This document shows positions 28,310 to 36,143 of a stretch of DNA of 42,251 nt, piece after piece. A program made the translations under genes and the position numbers. How positions within the stretch are numbered: the first letter of the stretch is position 1; each line of letters starts with the position of its first letter. The stretch spans positions 1 to 42,251 of the forward strand of contig CAZUMJ010000027.1 of assembly GCA_964621605.1 (NCBI GenBank), in the 5' to 3' direction. Source of the stretch: CAZUMJ01 sp964621605. Its GTDB lineage: Bacteria; Actinomycetota; Acidimicrobiia; Acidimicrobiales; Iamiaceae. The notes beneath the pieces were generated by a model, which saw only the letters and a program-made list of their open reading frames with translations, was not told the DNA's origin and did no database searches.

Positions 28310-30780
28310 ACCGCGGTCGTCGCCTCGGCACCGCCGGCCACGCCGGTCGTGGCGGCGCCGTCGCCGGCGACCGAGCGCGCGACGACCGCTCCGCCCATGA
28401 CTCCCGTGTGCAGGATCGCGTCGCCCTGCACGCTGGTTCCGGTGGTGCCGCCGCCGGACACGGTGATGGTCGCGTAGCCGGCGTGAACGGTGAGCTGCCC
28501 GATGATCGCGGCGATCGTGAGGGCGACGTCGCCCTCGAGAGCGGTGCCGGCGGCCTTGCGGTGCGCACGGAGGAGCGCGACCGCGACGTCGGTCTCGTCG
28601 GCGGGCCCGAGCGTGCGGTTCTTGAGGCGGAGCAGCGCGATCGCCGTCTCGGTCTGGACGGCGGCGGCGATCGCCTTCAGCTTGCGACGTACGAGCGGCA
28701 CGGCGGTCTGGGCGTCGATGGCGACCGCGACGGCCCGGGTCTTCGTGTGCGCGATCGGCTGGGTGGCGTCCGTCTCTGACGCGACACCGACGGTGCGCCG
28801 GTGGGTGCGGGTGACGGCCACGCCGGCGTCGGTTTCGGCGGCCTCTGCGGCGACCTTCGCCTTCCGCCTGGTGGCCGCGATCGCGGTGTCGGCTTCGGTG
28901 GCGGCGGCTGCGGCACGGGTCTTGACGCGTGCGATCGGCAGGGCAGCGCTCGTGTCGATCGCGATCCCGACCTGGCCGCTGGCGGCCCTCGTGATCGTCA
29001 GCGCGGTGTCGGTCTCGAGGGCCGCGGCGATCGCGCGGATCTTCGTGCGTGCGAGCGCCTGGGCGAGGTCGGTCTCCGTGGCGATCCCGAGCAGCCGTGA
29101 GCGCACGCGGTTGAGCGAGAGCGCAGCGTCGGTCTCCGTCGCGATGGCCGCGGTGCGGGCCTTCCGGCGTGCGACGGCGATCGCCGAGTCGGTCTCGGCT
29201 GCCTGCCCGGCGGCCTTCGTCTTCACGCGGGCGACGCCGATGGCGGTGTCGGTCTCTGCGGCGACGCCGGCGGCGCGGGTCTTCAGCTTCCCGAGCGCCG
29301 TTGGGTTCGAGTCCGTCTCGGTAGCGATGCCTACCGTTCGACGGTGGGCGCGGGTGATCGAGATCGCCGCCGGGGTGTCGACCGCGATACCGATCGGTTT
29401 CTTCTTGACCCGGCCGGCCGCGACCGCCGTGTCCGTCTCGGCGGCTGCGGCGGCCTGCGCCTTCCTGCTGGAGACCGGGAGCAGGGCGAACCCGATCACG
29501 CCCCATCGGTCCGACGCGGCCATCGCGTCGGTGCCACCGTCGATCGTGCCCGCAGACGCGACCGTCGCGATCTGCAAACCGATCGCCGCGTCGGTGCCGG
29601 TCGCGGTCAGATACTCGGCTACCGCTTCCGTCCAGTCGCCGCCGGTTTGGCCGGTGAATGCGTCAAGGGCGTTGTCGTCGTTGACGAACACGAACTGCAA
29701 CGCCAGCCTGTTGTCGCCCAATGTCGTGACACCAGAGTCGGCGATCGTCGTCGACGTGGCCGTCGTAGGTGTTCCAGTCGAACCGGCGGAGCCGTTCTCG
29801 AGAATGTCGGTGAGAGCAGTTCCCGTATTGACGTCGGCGAACTCGTAGAGCCTCGAGTACGTGTCGACGCCCGAAGTGCCGCCTGCGACGCTGACCGAAA
29901 CCGACGTACTCGTGGCGCGGCCCACCCACAGTTGCCCGTGCAGAGCCGTCGAGAACGTGTGGTCGATGATCGACGTCATCGCCGACCCGGTGCCGCCAAG
30001 ATCCTCGATGCCGCTGATGCTCGAGATGGTGGCGTCATCGTTGCCGTCGTCGAGGACCTGCAAGATGAGCAGGTTCCCGACCGTCACCCCGGACTTGGTG
30101 ACCGCCCTCGCAGCGCCAGACTGCCATACGTCCCCGGACCCGGCACCCACGAACGACGGCGCGGAAGGCCCGGAGCTGATCGCGCCGCCGCCGAAGTCGT
30201 CAAGGCGGGTCGACGCGCCCGCGTGGCTGGCGTCGAGGCCGATGTAGCCGTCACCGGAGATGTTCGAGTCGTTCCCCTGACCGACCTGCGTCCACGACCC
30301 CGCCGACGGCTTGTGCCACAGCGTGATCGTTGTGCCGTCGATCGACGCGCCGAACGAGTCGCCGGAGGAGAACTCCTGGGTTGCGTCCAAGGTGCCGTCA
30401 GTGACCTGCGTGTACGAGCCGCCCGACGACATCCGCCACACCTGGAACTTGTCGGTTCCGTCGGCGGCGATCATCACGCACTGGTAGCCGACCGCGGTGC
30501 CGGAACCGGGGTTCTGGGCACGCAACCAGACGGCCACATAGTCGCCGTCCGCGGGTTTCGTCGCGACCGTCGCGTACGCCTCCTGGTCGGCGCCGACCGA
30601 CGTCGCCCAGTACGATTGAGACGTGCCCGCCGACGACGACGGCGCCGCCTGGTTACTCAGCCGCCGCAGGTTCCCGATCGACCCGGACTGGATCTGGCCG
30701 CCCCAGGCGCCGCCCTCCGACAGCGGATCCTCGTCGGCCCCGGTGAACGACGAAAGAACCGAGGTGGTCGGGAACGCCAT
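28303..30780 (-). CDS. large adhesin-like virion protein with 20-residue repeats
   Basis: 825 aa. The N-terminal about 200 residues are concanavalin/LamG-like (YWATSVGADQEAYATVATKP, YVAVWLRAQNPGSGTAVGYQ, SFGASIDGTTITLWHKPSAG). A second beta-sandwich follows (about 205-430; APSFVGAGSGDVWQSGAARA, LLILQVLDDGNDDATISSIS), then 16 repeats of 20 residues with the pattern AxETDxAxxxxRxKxRxxGx, and a Gly/Ala/Thr-rich end. Similar ETD repeats occur in large surface proteins of high-GC phages. Unusually it lies between portal and MuF genes rather than with the tail fibres. Confidence 0.7.
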   Translation of the reverse strand: MAFPTTSVLSSFTGADEDPLSEGGAWGGQIQSGSIGNLRRLSNQAAPSSSAGTSQSYWATSVGADQEAYATVATKPADGDYVAVWLRAQNPGSGTAVGYQCVMIAADGTDKFQVWRMSSGGSYTQVTDGTLDATQEFSSGDSFGASIDGTTITLWHKPSAGSWTQVGQGNDSNISGDGYIGLDASHAGASTRLDDFGGGAISSGPSAPSFVGAGSGDVWQSGAARAVTKSGVTVGNLLILQVLDDGNDDATISSISGIEDLGGTGSAMTSIIDHTFSTALHGQLWVGRATSTSVSVSVAGGTSGVDTYSRLYEFADVNTGTALTDILENGSAGSTGTPTTATSTTIADSGVTTLGDNRLALQFVFVNDDNALDAFTGQTGGDWTEAVAEYLTATGTDAAIGLQIATVASAGTIDGGTDAMAASDRWGVIGFALLPVSSRKAQAAAAAETDTAVAAGRVKKKPIGIAVDTPAAISITRAHRRTVGIATETDSNPTALGKLKTRAAGVAAETDTAIGVARVKTKAAGQAAETDSAIAVARRKARTAAIATETDAALSLNRVRSRLLGIATETDLAQALARTKIRAIAAALETDTALTITRAASGQVGIAIDTSAALPIARVKTRAAAAATEADTAIAATRRKAKVAAEAAETDAGVAVTRTHRRTVGVASETDATQPIAHTKTRAVAVAIDAQTAVPLVRRKLKAIAAAVQTETAIALLRLKNRTLGPADETDVAVALLRAHRKAAGTALEGDVALTIAAIIGQLTVHAGYATITVSGGGTTGTSVQGDAILHTGVMGGAVVARSVAGDGAATTGVAGGAEATTAVG
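28492..29445 (-). repeat. 16 tandem 60-bp repeats encoding ETD motifs
   Basis: Each 60-bp unit encodes 20 residues around ETD(T/S/A)A and R(V/T/R)K. Units have diverged in sequence but keep the length exactly, so they are old and under protein-level selection rather than recent DNA expansion. Confidence 0.85.
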
Positions 30781-30804
30781 GCGGGCCCCGTTATCCGGCC
30801 GTGT

Positions 30805-31227
30805 CTACGACGCCCGGTAGAACACGTTGATCGTCGCGGTCACGTCGGAGCCGTCAGGGGTGATCGCGAAATCATGCTGGGTCAGCGGCACCGACGACGA
30901 GTCCGAGCCGGTGTTCTCGGTGAAGATCAGGTCGGTCACTGCACCGGACGACACCGCCGTCCACGTTTGGTCGGGGACGTCGAGGTCTACCCGGTCGTTC
31001 GTGTTGTCGACCGTCAACGTGACCGACGCGTTCGAGATGCTCTTCCGGCCCCAGCCGTTCGTGGTGCGCTCGGTGACGGAGCCGAGGACGCTCGTGACGG
31101 TCGCGAGGTCGCGCAGCGTGGCGTCGGTTGTGGCGCCGGCGTCGACGGTGAGGATCTGCACGTTCGCGCCGTCACGGATCTTCTCGGCCGCCGCGCCTTT
31201 CGCCACGTTGTAGACAAAGTCAGCCAT
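30805..31227 (-). CDS. hypothetical virion protein, 140 aa
   Basis: MADFVYNVAKGAAAEKIRDG, then beta-rich TVTSVLGSVTERTTNG, ASVTLTVDNTNDRVDLDVPD, TWTAVSSGAVTDLIFTENTG. This is the pattern of phage proteins with a DxA-type start and a carbohydrate-binding-like sandwich often found next to adhesins. Sits between the 825-aa adhesin and the 125-aa gene. No defined function. Confidence 0.65.
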   Translation of the reverse strand: MADFVYNVAKGAAAEKIRDGANVQILTVDAGATTDATLRDLATVTSVLGSVTERTTNGWGRKSISNASVTLTVDNTNDRVDLDVPDQTWTAVSSGAVTDLIFTENTGSDSSSVPLTQHDFAITPDGSDVTATINVFYRAS

Positions 31228-31229
31228 TG

Positions 31230-31607
31230 CTAGCCCCTCTTCGCCGGCTTCGGCTGGTCGAGCACGGTCTCGTACTCGTGGATCACCTCGTGCGAGCCGT
31301 CTGCCAACTGGTAGCGGCCCGGGTGCCGCACGATCCGGTAGCGCAGCGGCCCGCCCTCGACGTCCAGCACGATCGCGTCGCCGGTGATCACGGGGTTGCG
31401 GTCGTAGGCGACACCGTCGACCTCGGTCGACACGACCTGCATGTTCTCGACGCTGAGGTAGCCGGCGGCGAGCGCCCGGGCGACGAACGTGTCAGCGAAT
31501 CCGTGCTCGGCCGGCGCGTTGCCGTCGACGACGACGCTGGCGATCGGCCAGGACCCGTCGGGGTTCCGGTCGCCGCTCTTGTCGGCGTTGATCGTGAGGC
31601 GCAACAT
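31230..31607 (-). CDS. hypothetical protein, 125 aa
   Basis: Starts at ATG 31605-31607 with the GATAGTAGG motif four bases upstream. Mixed alpha/beta, MLRLTINADKSGDRNPDGSW, DAIVLDVEGGPLRYRIVRHP, GSHEVIHEYETVLDQ. No family recognised. First gene of a unit with the two adhesin-like genes. Confidence 0.6.
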   Translation of the reverse strand: MLRLTINADKSGDRNPDGSWPIASVVVDGNAPAEHGFADTFVARALAAGYLSVENMQVVSTEVDGVAYDRNPVITGDAIVLDVEGGPLRYRIVRHPGRYQLADGSHEVIHEYETVLDQPKPAKRG

Positions 31608-31620
31608 CGGCCTACTATCG
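31608..31620 (-). promoter_or_regulatory. GATAGTAG late motif, copy 9
   Basis: Minus strand CGATAGTAGGCCG before ATG 31607, the only copy preceding an ATG. Spacer from the octamer is four bases. The stop of the Arg-rich small gene is the first TAG of the octamer. Confidence 0.7.
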
Positions 31621-31779
31621 GAAGCCGCGCAGTTCTTCGTCGGCGTCGGCCAGGCGGGCCTGCTCGAGCACGAGCCGCCGATGCAGCGATGGGGCCCGGA
31701 GACGCCGGCGCCAGCGGCGCCGGTTGCGGTTCAGGTTGAGGGGATGCGCCCAGCCGGAGCGGCGCTTGCGACGGCGCAT
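31615..31779 (-). CDS. 54-aa arginine-rich protein
   Basis: Starts at ATG 31777-31779, one base after the portal stop, and ends at TAG 31615-31617 inside the motif. Very basic (MRRRKRRSGWAHPLNLNRNR, then RRWRRRLRAPSLHRRL), ending in an acidic helix. Too short for common gene finders. Probably nucleic-acid binding or a head accessory; coupling to portal suggests translation. Confidence 0.55.
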   Translation of the reverse strand: MRRRKRRSGWAHPLNLNRNRRRWRRRLRAPSLHRRLVLEQARLADADEELRGFR

Positions 31780-31780
31780 C

Positions 31781-33241
31781 TCACAGGCCCAGGCCGGCGC
31801 CTTCTTTCGGCACCGTGTTCCGTTTCACACCGATGTCGGCCGGCAGCGCGTTCACGACCGCCGCCAGCTGTTCCTGGTCGAGCCCGGCGGCCTGCAGCGC
31901 CGCCTGCACCTGGGCGGGACTGATGCCCGCCTGGTCGGCGAGGTCGTCGGGGAGCTTGGTGAGGCCGAGCAGGTCCCGCACGTCGTCCTGCGACTCGCGG
32001 TCGGCGAACGTGAACCCGGCCGGCTCGAGCACAGAGATCGCTTTCGAGATCACCTCGATGTTGCGGGCAACGAGCTTCGACACCGTCAACCGTGGGCTGC
32101 GGTATTCGGCCGCCTCGGCGCCGAAGTTCACCTCGACGAGCTTCCGGACCACCTGCCGAGCCCGCTCCCGCGCGAGGTCTTCGGCGACGGCGCCGGCGGC
32201 GAGGTAGAACGGGTCGGCCTGCGTCTCCGCCGTCGCACGGGCGCCCGTCTGGCCGAGGCCTTGCCGGGTGAAGTGCTGCAAGCCGGCCTCGGCGATCTGG
32301 TTTGAGCACCACTGCAGGAGCTTCTCCGGGTCCGCGAGCGACGTGGCCGCGTTCAGGATCTCGAGGCCCCACTCGGAGTCGTCTCTGGTGCCGCCCTGCG
32401 GCACCGGCAGATGCACGTAGGCGCGCTGGTGGGTGCGGACGTTGCGGCCGATGACCTTCGCTTTCTCCTCGCCGTCGGGGGTGTCGGGATGCCACACAAC
32501 AGGCAGGCCGGCCGAGTACCTGTCCCAGCCGATCCCGGTCGAGATGATCAGCAGCTTCTTCAGCGTCCACGCCCCCCACGCCGGCCGCAGCACGCTGGTG
32601 CCGTCCCATGAGGTGCCCGGCTCGAACACGTGGTAGACGAGCTTGTCGCCCGGGATCGGCCTTGTGTCGGCGATCGACTGGGTGAGCGTCTTGATCGTGC
32701 CGTCCGGGTTCCAGTCGATCTTCTGCACCGACGCCGGCTGCCGCGGTGCGAGCTTTGAGAGCGGCCGGACGAGGTGCTCGTCGCCGTCGGCGTCGCGCCA
32801 CGAGCGGACGTCGCCCCACACGAGCTCCTCGAACGAGCAGCCCATGTCGAGCATCGCGAGCCCCTGGTCGACCAGTCTGCCCCACGACAGGTTCAGCCAG
32901 CCGTCCTCGCCCTCGAGGCCGAGGTTCGCGGCGACCATGTCTCGGATCAGCCGGTCGACCGGGTCGTCCTTCGACCGCGGATCGAGCGACCAGGTGGCTG
33001 ACCGGACGGTGAGCTTGTAGAACGACAGCAGCGACTTGACGGTCGCGTCGGTCTTCCGCATCTCGTCGTACACGAGGAACTTCGCGCGGCCCGACAGCTC
33101 CGGGTTGACGTCGGGGCCGCCGGTGAGCATCTGCGTCACCCACTGGTCGCCGGCCGACCCGGCTTCGCCGCGGTCGGGGCCGGTCAGATCACCGGTGGGG
33201 GCGGCCGCGTAGGAGCGTCCGTCGAAGAGGGTGATACGCAC
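31781..33241 (-). CDS. portal protein
   Basis: 486 aa from GTG 33239-33241. Follows the large terminase. DUF935/phage-portal-like pattern: AKFLVYDEMRKTDATVKSLL then FYKLTVRSATWSLDPRSKDD, GMSF-like VDQGLAMLDMGCSFEELVWG, KLAPRQPASVQKIDWNPDGT, KLVYHVFEPGTSWDGTSVLR, LKKLLIISTGIGWDRYSAGL, and EILNAATSLADPEKLLQWCS. C-terminus includes an acidic helical tail. Forms the dodecameric ring at the packaging vertex. Length is within the usual range. Preceded at once by the GATAGTAGGCC motif. Confidence 0.88.
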   Translation of the reverse strand: MRITLFDGRSYAAAPTGDLTGPDRGEAGSAGDQWVTQMLTGGPDVNPELSGRAKFLVYDEMRKTDATVKSLLSFYKLTVRSATWSLDPRSKDDPVDRLIRDMVAANLGLEGEDGWLNLSWGRLVDQGLAMLDMGCSFEELVWGDVRSWRDADGDEHLVRPLSKLAPRQPASVQKIDWNPDGTIKTLTQSIADTRPIPGDKLVYHVFEPGTSWDGTSVLRPAWGAWTLKKLLIISTGIGWDRYSAGLPVVWHPDTPDGEEKAKVIGRNVRTHQRAYVHLPVPQGGTRDDSEWGLEILNAATSLADPEKLLQWCSNQIAEAGLQHFTRQGLGQTGARATAETQADPFYLAAGAVAEDLARERARQVVRKLVEVNFGAEAAEYRSPRLTVSKLVARNIEVISKAISVLEPAGFTFADRESQDDVRDLLGLTKLPDDLADQAGISPAQVQAALQAAGLDQEQLAAVVNALPADIGVKRNTVPKEGAGLGL

Positions 33242-33254
33242 GGCCTACTATCAG
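33242..33254 (-). promoter_or_regulatory. GATAGTAG late motif, copy 10
   Basis: Minus strand GCTGATAGTAGGCC-type element directly before GTG 33241 of the portal gene, 7-20 bases after the terminase stop. It is the first (most upstream) copy: no copy occurs further upstream near the terminase or sigma-like genes. Confidence 0.7.
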
Positions 33255-33260
33255 CCGCGG

Positions 33261-35072
33261 CTAGAGCGCCTGGTCGTAGCCGAGGTCGGACTGCAGGCCG
33301 AGGTCTGCGTCGCCGTGCCGCTCGCCGCGCGCCACCTTGTGCCGGCGGGTCAAGAGGTGCTCGTCGGGGTCGACGGTGTCCGCCTCGAGCGCGTCCGCGG
33401 ACAGGTCGGCGCCGGCACCCACGGGCGGGAACGTCGCCGTCGCCCAGTAGGCGAGCGACCGGCAGGCGTGGTTGTGGATGTCGTCGTCGAGGTCCTGGGC
33501 GCGGCCGAACCGGATGCCGCCGACCCGGTCGGTCTTCCACTTGTTCTGCGCGAGGTGGTTGCCGAGCTCGGCCGCGTTCACACCGCAGATCCGCAGCCGT
33601 TTCGGGGTGCCGAGCAGCAGCCGGCGAACGCAGTCGGTCGTCACCTGGATCGTGTTGAGCCGGCGGGGGAACCGGCCGATGTTGAAGCCCTGCCGCCGGT
33701 ACTGGGCTGCCAACGATCGGCCGGTGGCCTGCTGCTTGTCGTGGCCGGCCGGGTCGCCGACGCACCGCCACGCCCGGGAGAACTCCGGCCGGGTGTCCTT
33801 CTCGGGGATCCCGAGCTCGACCAGGTAGCGGCGCAGCTCGTCGCAGACGTGCTCGGGCACGCCGCTCGTGCCGTGCTGGGTGCCCATCTCGAGCAGCCCG
33901 ATCGCGCGGACCTCGTCGATCGCGTTCTGCAGCACGATCACGCTGGTGGTGTCGAGGCCGTAGTCGATCGCGAGCTCGACGGGCAGATCAGGCGACCACG
34001 GGATGCCGTCGTTGACGACGTGGACGGCCGGGTCGTACTCGTCGAACACCCGCCCGGGGAGAGAGCCGGCCCGGTCGATGTCGTACTCCGAGGCGACCTG
34101 CTGGTTCGTCTTGTCGGCGATCTCCCGGTCATACCATGGGCTCGTGAGTTTGCCGGGGTACCGGTGCGCACGAGGCTCCGACGCCTCCCACCGGACGCCG
34201 GCGCGGTTGCCGGCACACAGCTCGCAGCCGGGATCCTGGCCAGCGACATGGGCGCCGATCGAGTACACGGGATGCTCTGACCAGTGGAGGCGCAGGTACC
34301 GCCAGCCGGCGGGTTTCGTGTCGGCGATGCGGGCGTGCATGTTGTTCGACCCCTCCGGCGTCGACAGGTAGACCTTGCCGTCCGGGCAGGCGGCGGCGAG
34401 CGACTGGTGGACGAGCTCGCCGTGCTCGACGCGGGCGGCCTCGTCCACGATCGCGAAGTCGAACGAGTCGCCGCGGCCAGGGTCGTCGTCCTGGCCCTTG
34501 CCATGCACAACAGACCCGGTCGCCGGCACCTCGAGCAGCGACGGGTTCCGACGGAACGACAGCTGGCCGAGATAGGAGAGCCGGTCGCGGGGCAGCCGCT
34601 GGTCGATGTACCGGACCTTCCCGAACATCGACTCCCACGTTGACGTGCGGCCGCCGTCGTCGATCTTCGGGAGCTTCACGTGCATGCACAGACCGACGAC
34701 CCGGTGGTGGTGGATCAGCCACGTCAGGGCGGCACACAAGCCGACGGTCTCGCCGATCTGCCGGCTCTTGTCGATCACCAGGTTACGGAACCGCAGCTGG
34801 CCGCTGTCGGCGAGCAGGCCGAGGTCGATCCACTCCGCGATCGTCTCCTCCTGCTGCGGGAACAGCCGCATCCGTACCGCCCGGATGCGTTGCCGGTCGT
34901 GGGTGTCGCCGGCGAGGAACGACGCAACGACGACGAAATCGTTGATCCAGCCGAACGGGTCGCGGGCGTACCGCTCCTGCAGGGTCAGCTCGACGTCGCG
35001 CTGCTCCTGCCGGGCTACCTCGAGCTGATGCTGCCGGCGGGCCGCCGCGAACGCGTCGGCGAGGCTGCTCAT
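33261..35072 (-). CDS. terL: terminase large subunit
   Basis: 603 aa. ATPase-nuclease motor that packages DNA. The N-terminal ATPase has an Arg-containing Walker A (DKSRQIGETVG), Walker B plus catalytic Glu (FDFAIVDEAARVEHGE) and coupling motif YLSTPEGSNN. An inserted CELCAGNRAGVRW may bind zinc. The C-terminal RNase H-like nuclease has LAIDYGLDTTS, CVGDPAGHD and a late acidic cluster (DLDDDIHNHA). Starts in an ATGA overlap with a 39-aa gene. Confidence 0.93.
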   Translation of the reverse strand: MSSLADAFAAARRQHQLEVARQEQRDVELTLQERYARDPFGWINDFVVVASFLAGDTHDRQRIRAVRMRLFPQQEETIAEWIDLGLLADSGQLRFRNLVIDKSRQIGETVGLCAALTWLIHHHRVVGLCMHVKLPKIDDGGRTSTWESMFGKVRYIDQRLPRDRLSYLGQLSFRRNPSLLEVPATGSVVHGKGQDDDPGRGDSFDFAIVDEAARVEHGELVHQSLAAACPDGKVYLSTPEGSNNMHARIADTKPAGWRYLRLHWSEHPVYSIGAHVAGQDPGCELCAGNRAGVRWEASEPRAHRYPGKLTSPWYDREIADKTNQQVASEYDIDRAGSLPGRVFDEYDPAVHVVNDGIPWSPDLPVELAIDYGLDTTSVIVLQNAIDEVRAIGLLEMGTQHGTSGVPEHVCDELRRYLVELGIPEKDTRPEFSRAWRCVGDPAGHDKQQATGRSLAAQYRRQGFNIGRFPRRLNTIQVTTDCVRRLLLGTPKRLRICGVNAAELGNHLAQNKWKTDRVGGIRFGRAQDLDDDIHNHACRSLAYWATATFPPVGAGADLSADALEADTVDPDEHLLTRRHKVARGERHGDADLGLQSDLGYDQAL

Positions 35073-35188
35073 CGCTTCTTGGCGCGGAGCCTGCGGGACC
35101 GACGGCGCTGCTCGAGCGCGACCTCGATGGTCTTTCGGTCTGCCTGCATCTGCAACACCGCCTTCGTGGTGCCGGGGATCTTGGCCAT
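35069..35188 (-). CDS. 39-aa basic protein before terL
   Basis: MAKIPGTTKAVLQMQADRKT then IEVALEQRRRSRRLRAKKR, a helical Lys/Arg-rich peptide. Start in a TGATG overlap with the membrane gene and stop in an ATGA overlap with terL. Probably translated by coupling; function unknown. Confidence 0.55.
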   Translation of the reverse strand: MAKIPGTTKAVLQMQADRKTIEVALEQRRRSRRLRAKKR

Positions 35189-35499
35189 CAGCTCGTCTCC
35201 GGGTCGTTGCCTGTGGCGAGCGGACGGCCGCGCCGTGTGGCGACCGGCACGTCGCCGCGTTGGGCGCGGCGTTTCAGTTCGTCGTCCAACGCGTTCGTCG
35301 ACGCCTGCCTGACACCGGTGTCGTCGACGGTCGCGGCTGCTGTGAGGTCGACGCTGAGCAGACCGGCGAGCACGAACCCGCCGGCCAGCACGACTGCCGC
35401 GGCCACAGCGCCGACCACGAGCGTGACGGCCACGAGCCCGGTCACGTAGGCCGAGCACGCGGCGACGAGCGCGAGCCGGCGCCACACGTCAGCTGTCAC
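35188..35499 (-). CDS. two-pass membrane protein
   Basis: 103 aa. Two hydrophobic segments (LALVAACSAYVTGLVAVTLV and GAVAAAVVLAGGFVLAGLLS) make a hairpin, followed by a polar Arg/Asp-rich C-terminal half. An unusual place for a membrane protein, between sigma-like and terminase genes. Could be a second holin-type or exclusion protein; no signature. Confidence 0.6.
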   Translation of the reverse strand: MTADVWRRLALVAACSAYVTGLVAVTLVVGAVAAAVVLAGGFVLAGLLSVDLTAAATVDDTGVRQASTNALDDELKRRAQRGDVPVATRRGRPLATGNDPETS

Positions 35500-35842
35500 G
35501 CCGCTGCCCTCGCTCGATCTCCGCTGCCAACGCCTCGACCCTCGCCGCCAGCGGCCCGTACATTTCGGCCGCGTTCCGGTGTGCTTCCAGGATCAGCGCC
35601 CGTTTCACCCGCTGTATCCGGGTTGCCGCCCAGTCCGCTGACCGGCCGAACCGCTGGCCGATCTCGCCGGCGCTCAGCCCATCCGCGAGGAAAGGCCCGA
35701 TCTGGGCCAGGATCTCCTGCGCATCCGGTGGCAGCATCTCGGGGTCCACGTACTCCAGGATCGCCGTCATCGACGGCGTCCTGGCCGCCGCCGTCGCGGA
35801 ACGCTTGGGCGGCGTATCTGGGGTCTGCAACTCGCTTCTCAC
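35489..35842 (-). CDS. sigma region-4-like HTH protein
   Basis: 117 aa from GTG 35840-35842, which has a strong ribosome-binding site GGGAGG four bases upstream. The C-terminal two thirds (LPPDAQEILAQIGPFLADGL, SAGEIGQRFGRSADWAATRI then QRVKRALILEA) match the sigma-70 region 4 pattern: helix, turn, recognition helix, basic helix. Lies in a different frame wholly inside the region-2-like gene. It could act with that protein as a split sigma factor, or as a stand-alone late regulator. ATG at residue 25 is an alternative start. Confidence 0.65.
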   Translation of the reverse strand: MRSELQTPDTPPKRSATAAARTPSMTAILEYVDPEMLPPDAQEILAQIGPFLADGLSAGEIGQRFGRSADWAATRIQRVKRALILEAHRNAAEMYGPLAARVEALAAEIERGQRRDS

Positions 35843-36143
35843 CGTGCCTCCCGTCTCTGCGTTCGAGGTAGTCGCTCAGCGCGTACTTGAGCTTGTACGC
35901 GGTCCAGCCGCCGAGCCGGGAGCCGGAGTCGCGCGGCTTGTATTTCGCGGCGATCACGATGACTTCGCCGAGGAGGTGGCGGAGCGCGTCGTCCCAGTCG
36001 GATTGGTCGAGCGTCATCGCGTACGCGTTCCCGGCCAGCGTTTTCCGGCACAGCCCTTCGACGTTCAGGATCGTTTCCGCTGACGCCGGGTGGTGATAGT
36101 CCCACACGCGGCCGAGCATCGACTCGCGAGACGGCCCGGTCAC
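35496..36143 (-). CDS. sigma region-2-like protein (long overlap with region-4 gene)
   Basis: 215 aa from GTG 36141-36143 (GTGA overlap with terS). Residues about 45-100 resemble sigma-70 region 2: DQSDWDDALRHLLGEVIVIA, then AAKYKPRDSGSRLGGWTAYK and LKYALSDYLERRDGR. After about residue 125 the sequence turns into Gly/Arg/Pro/Asp-rich text typical of a GC-rich out-of-phase reading (CAGDPGPDRAFPRGWAE), exactly where the other frame encodes the region-4 domain. So either the true gene is shorter, a stop was lost, or a +1 shift joins the two domains. Confidence 0.6.
   Translation of the reverse strand: MTGPSRESMLGRVWDYHHPASAETILNVEGLCRKTLAGNAYAMTLDQSDWDDALRHLLGEVIVIAAKYKPRDSGSRLGGWTAYKLKYALSDYLERRDGRHGEKRVADPRYAAQAFRDGGGQDAVDDGDPGVRGPRDAATGCAGDPGPDRAFPRGWAERRRDRPAVRPVSGLGGNPDTAGETGADPGSTPERGRNVRAAGGEGRGVGSGDRARAAA

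Noticed and set aside
12873..33254. GATAGTAG as Shine-Dalgarno sequence
   Set aside because: AGTAGG is a poor match and only two to four bases from the start codon, and one copy precedes a tRNA; kept as a minor alternative only.
35770..35842. GAUA quadruplet decoding joining the sigma-like frames
   Set aside because: The relation is +1, but no GAT followed by A occurs in register in the first frame of the overlap; the only GATA there is out of register.
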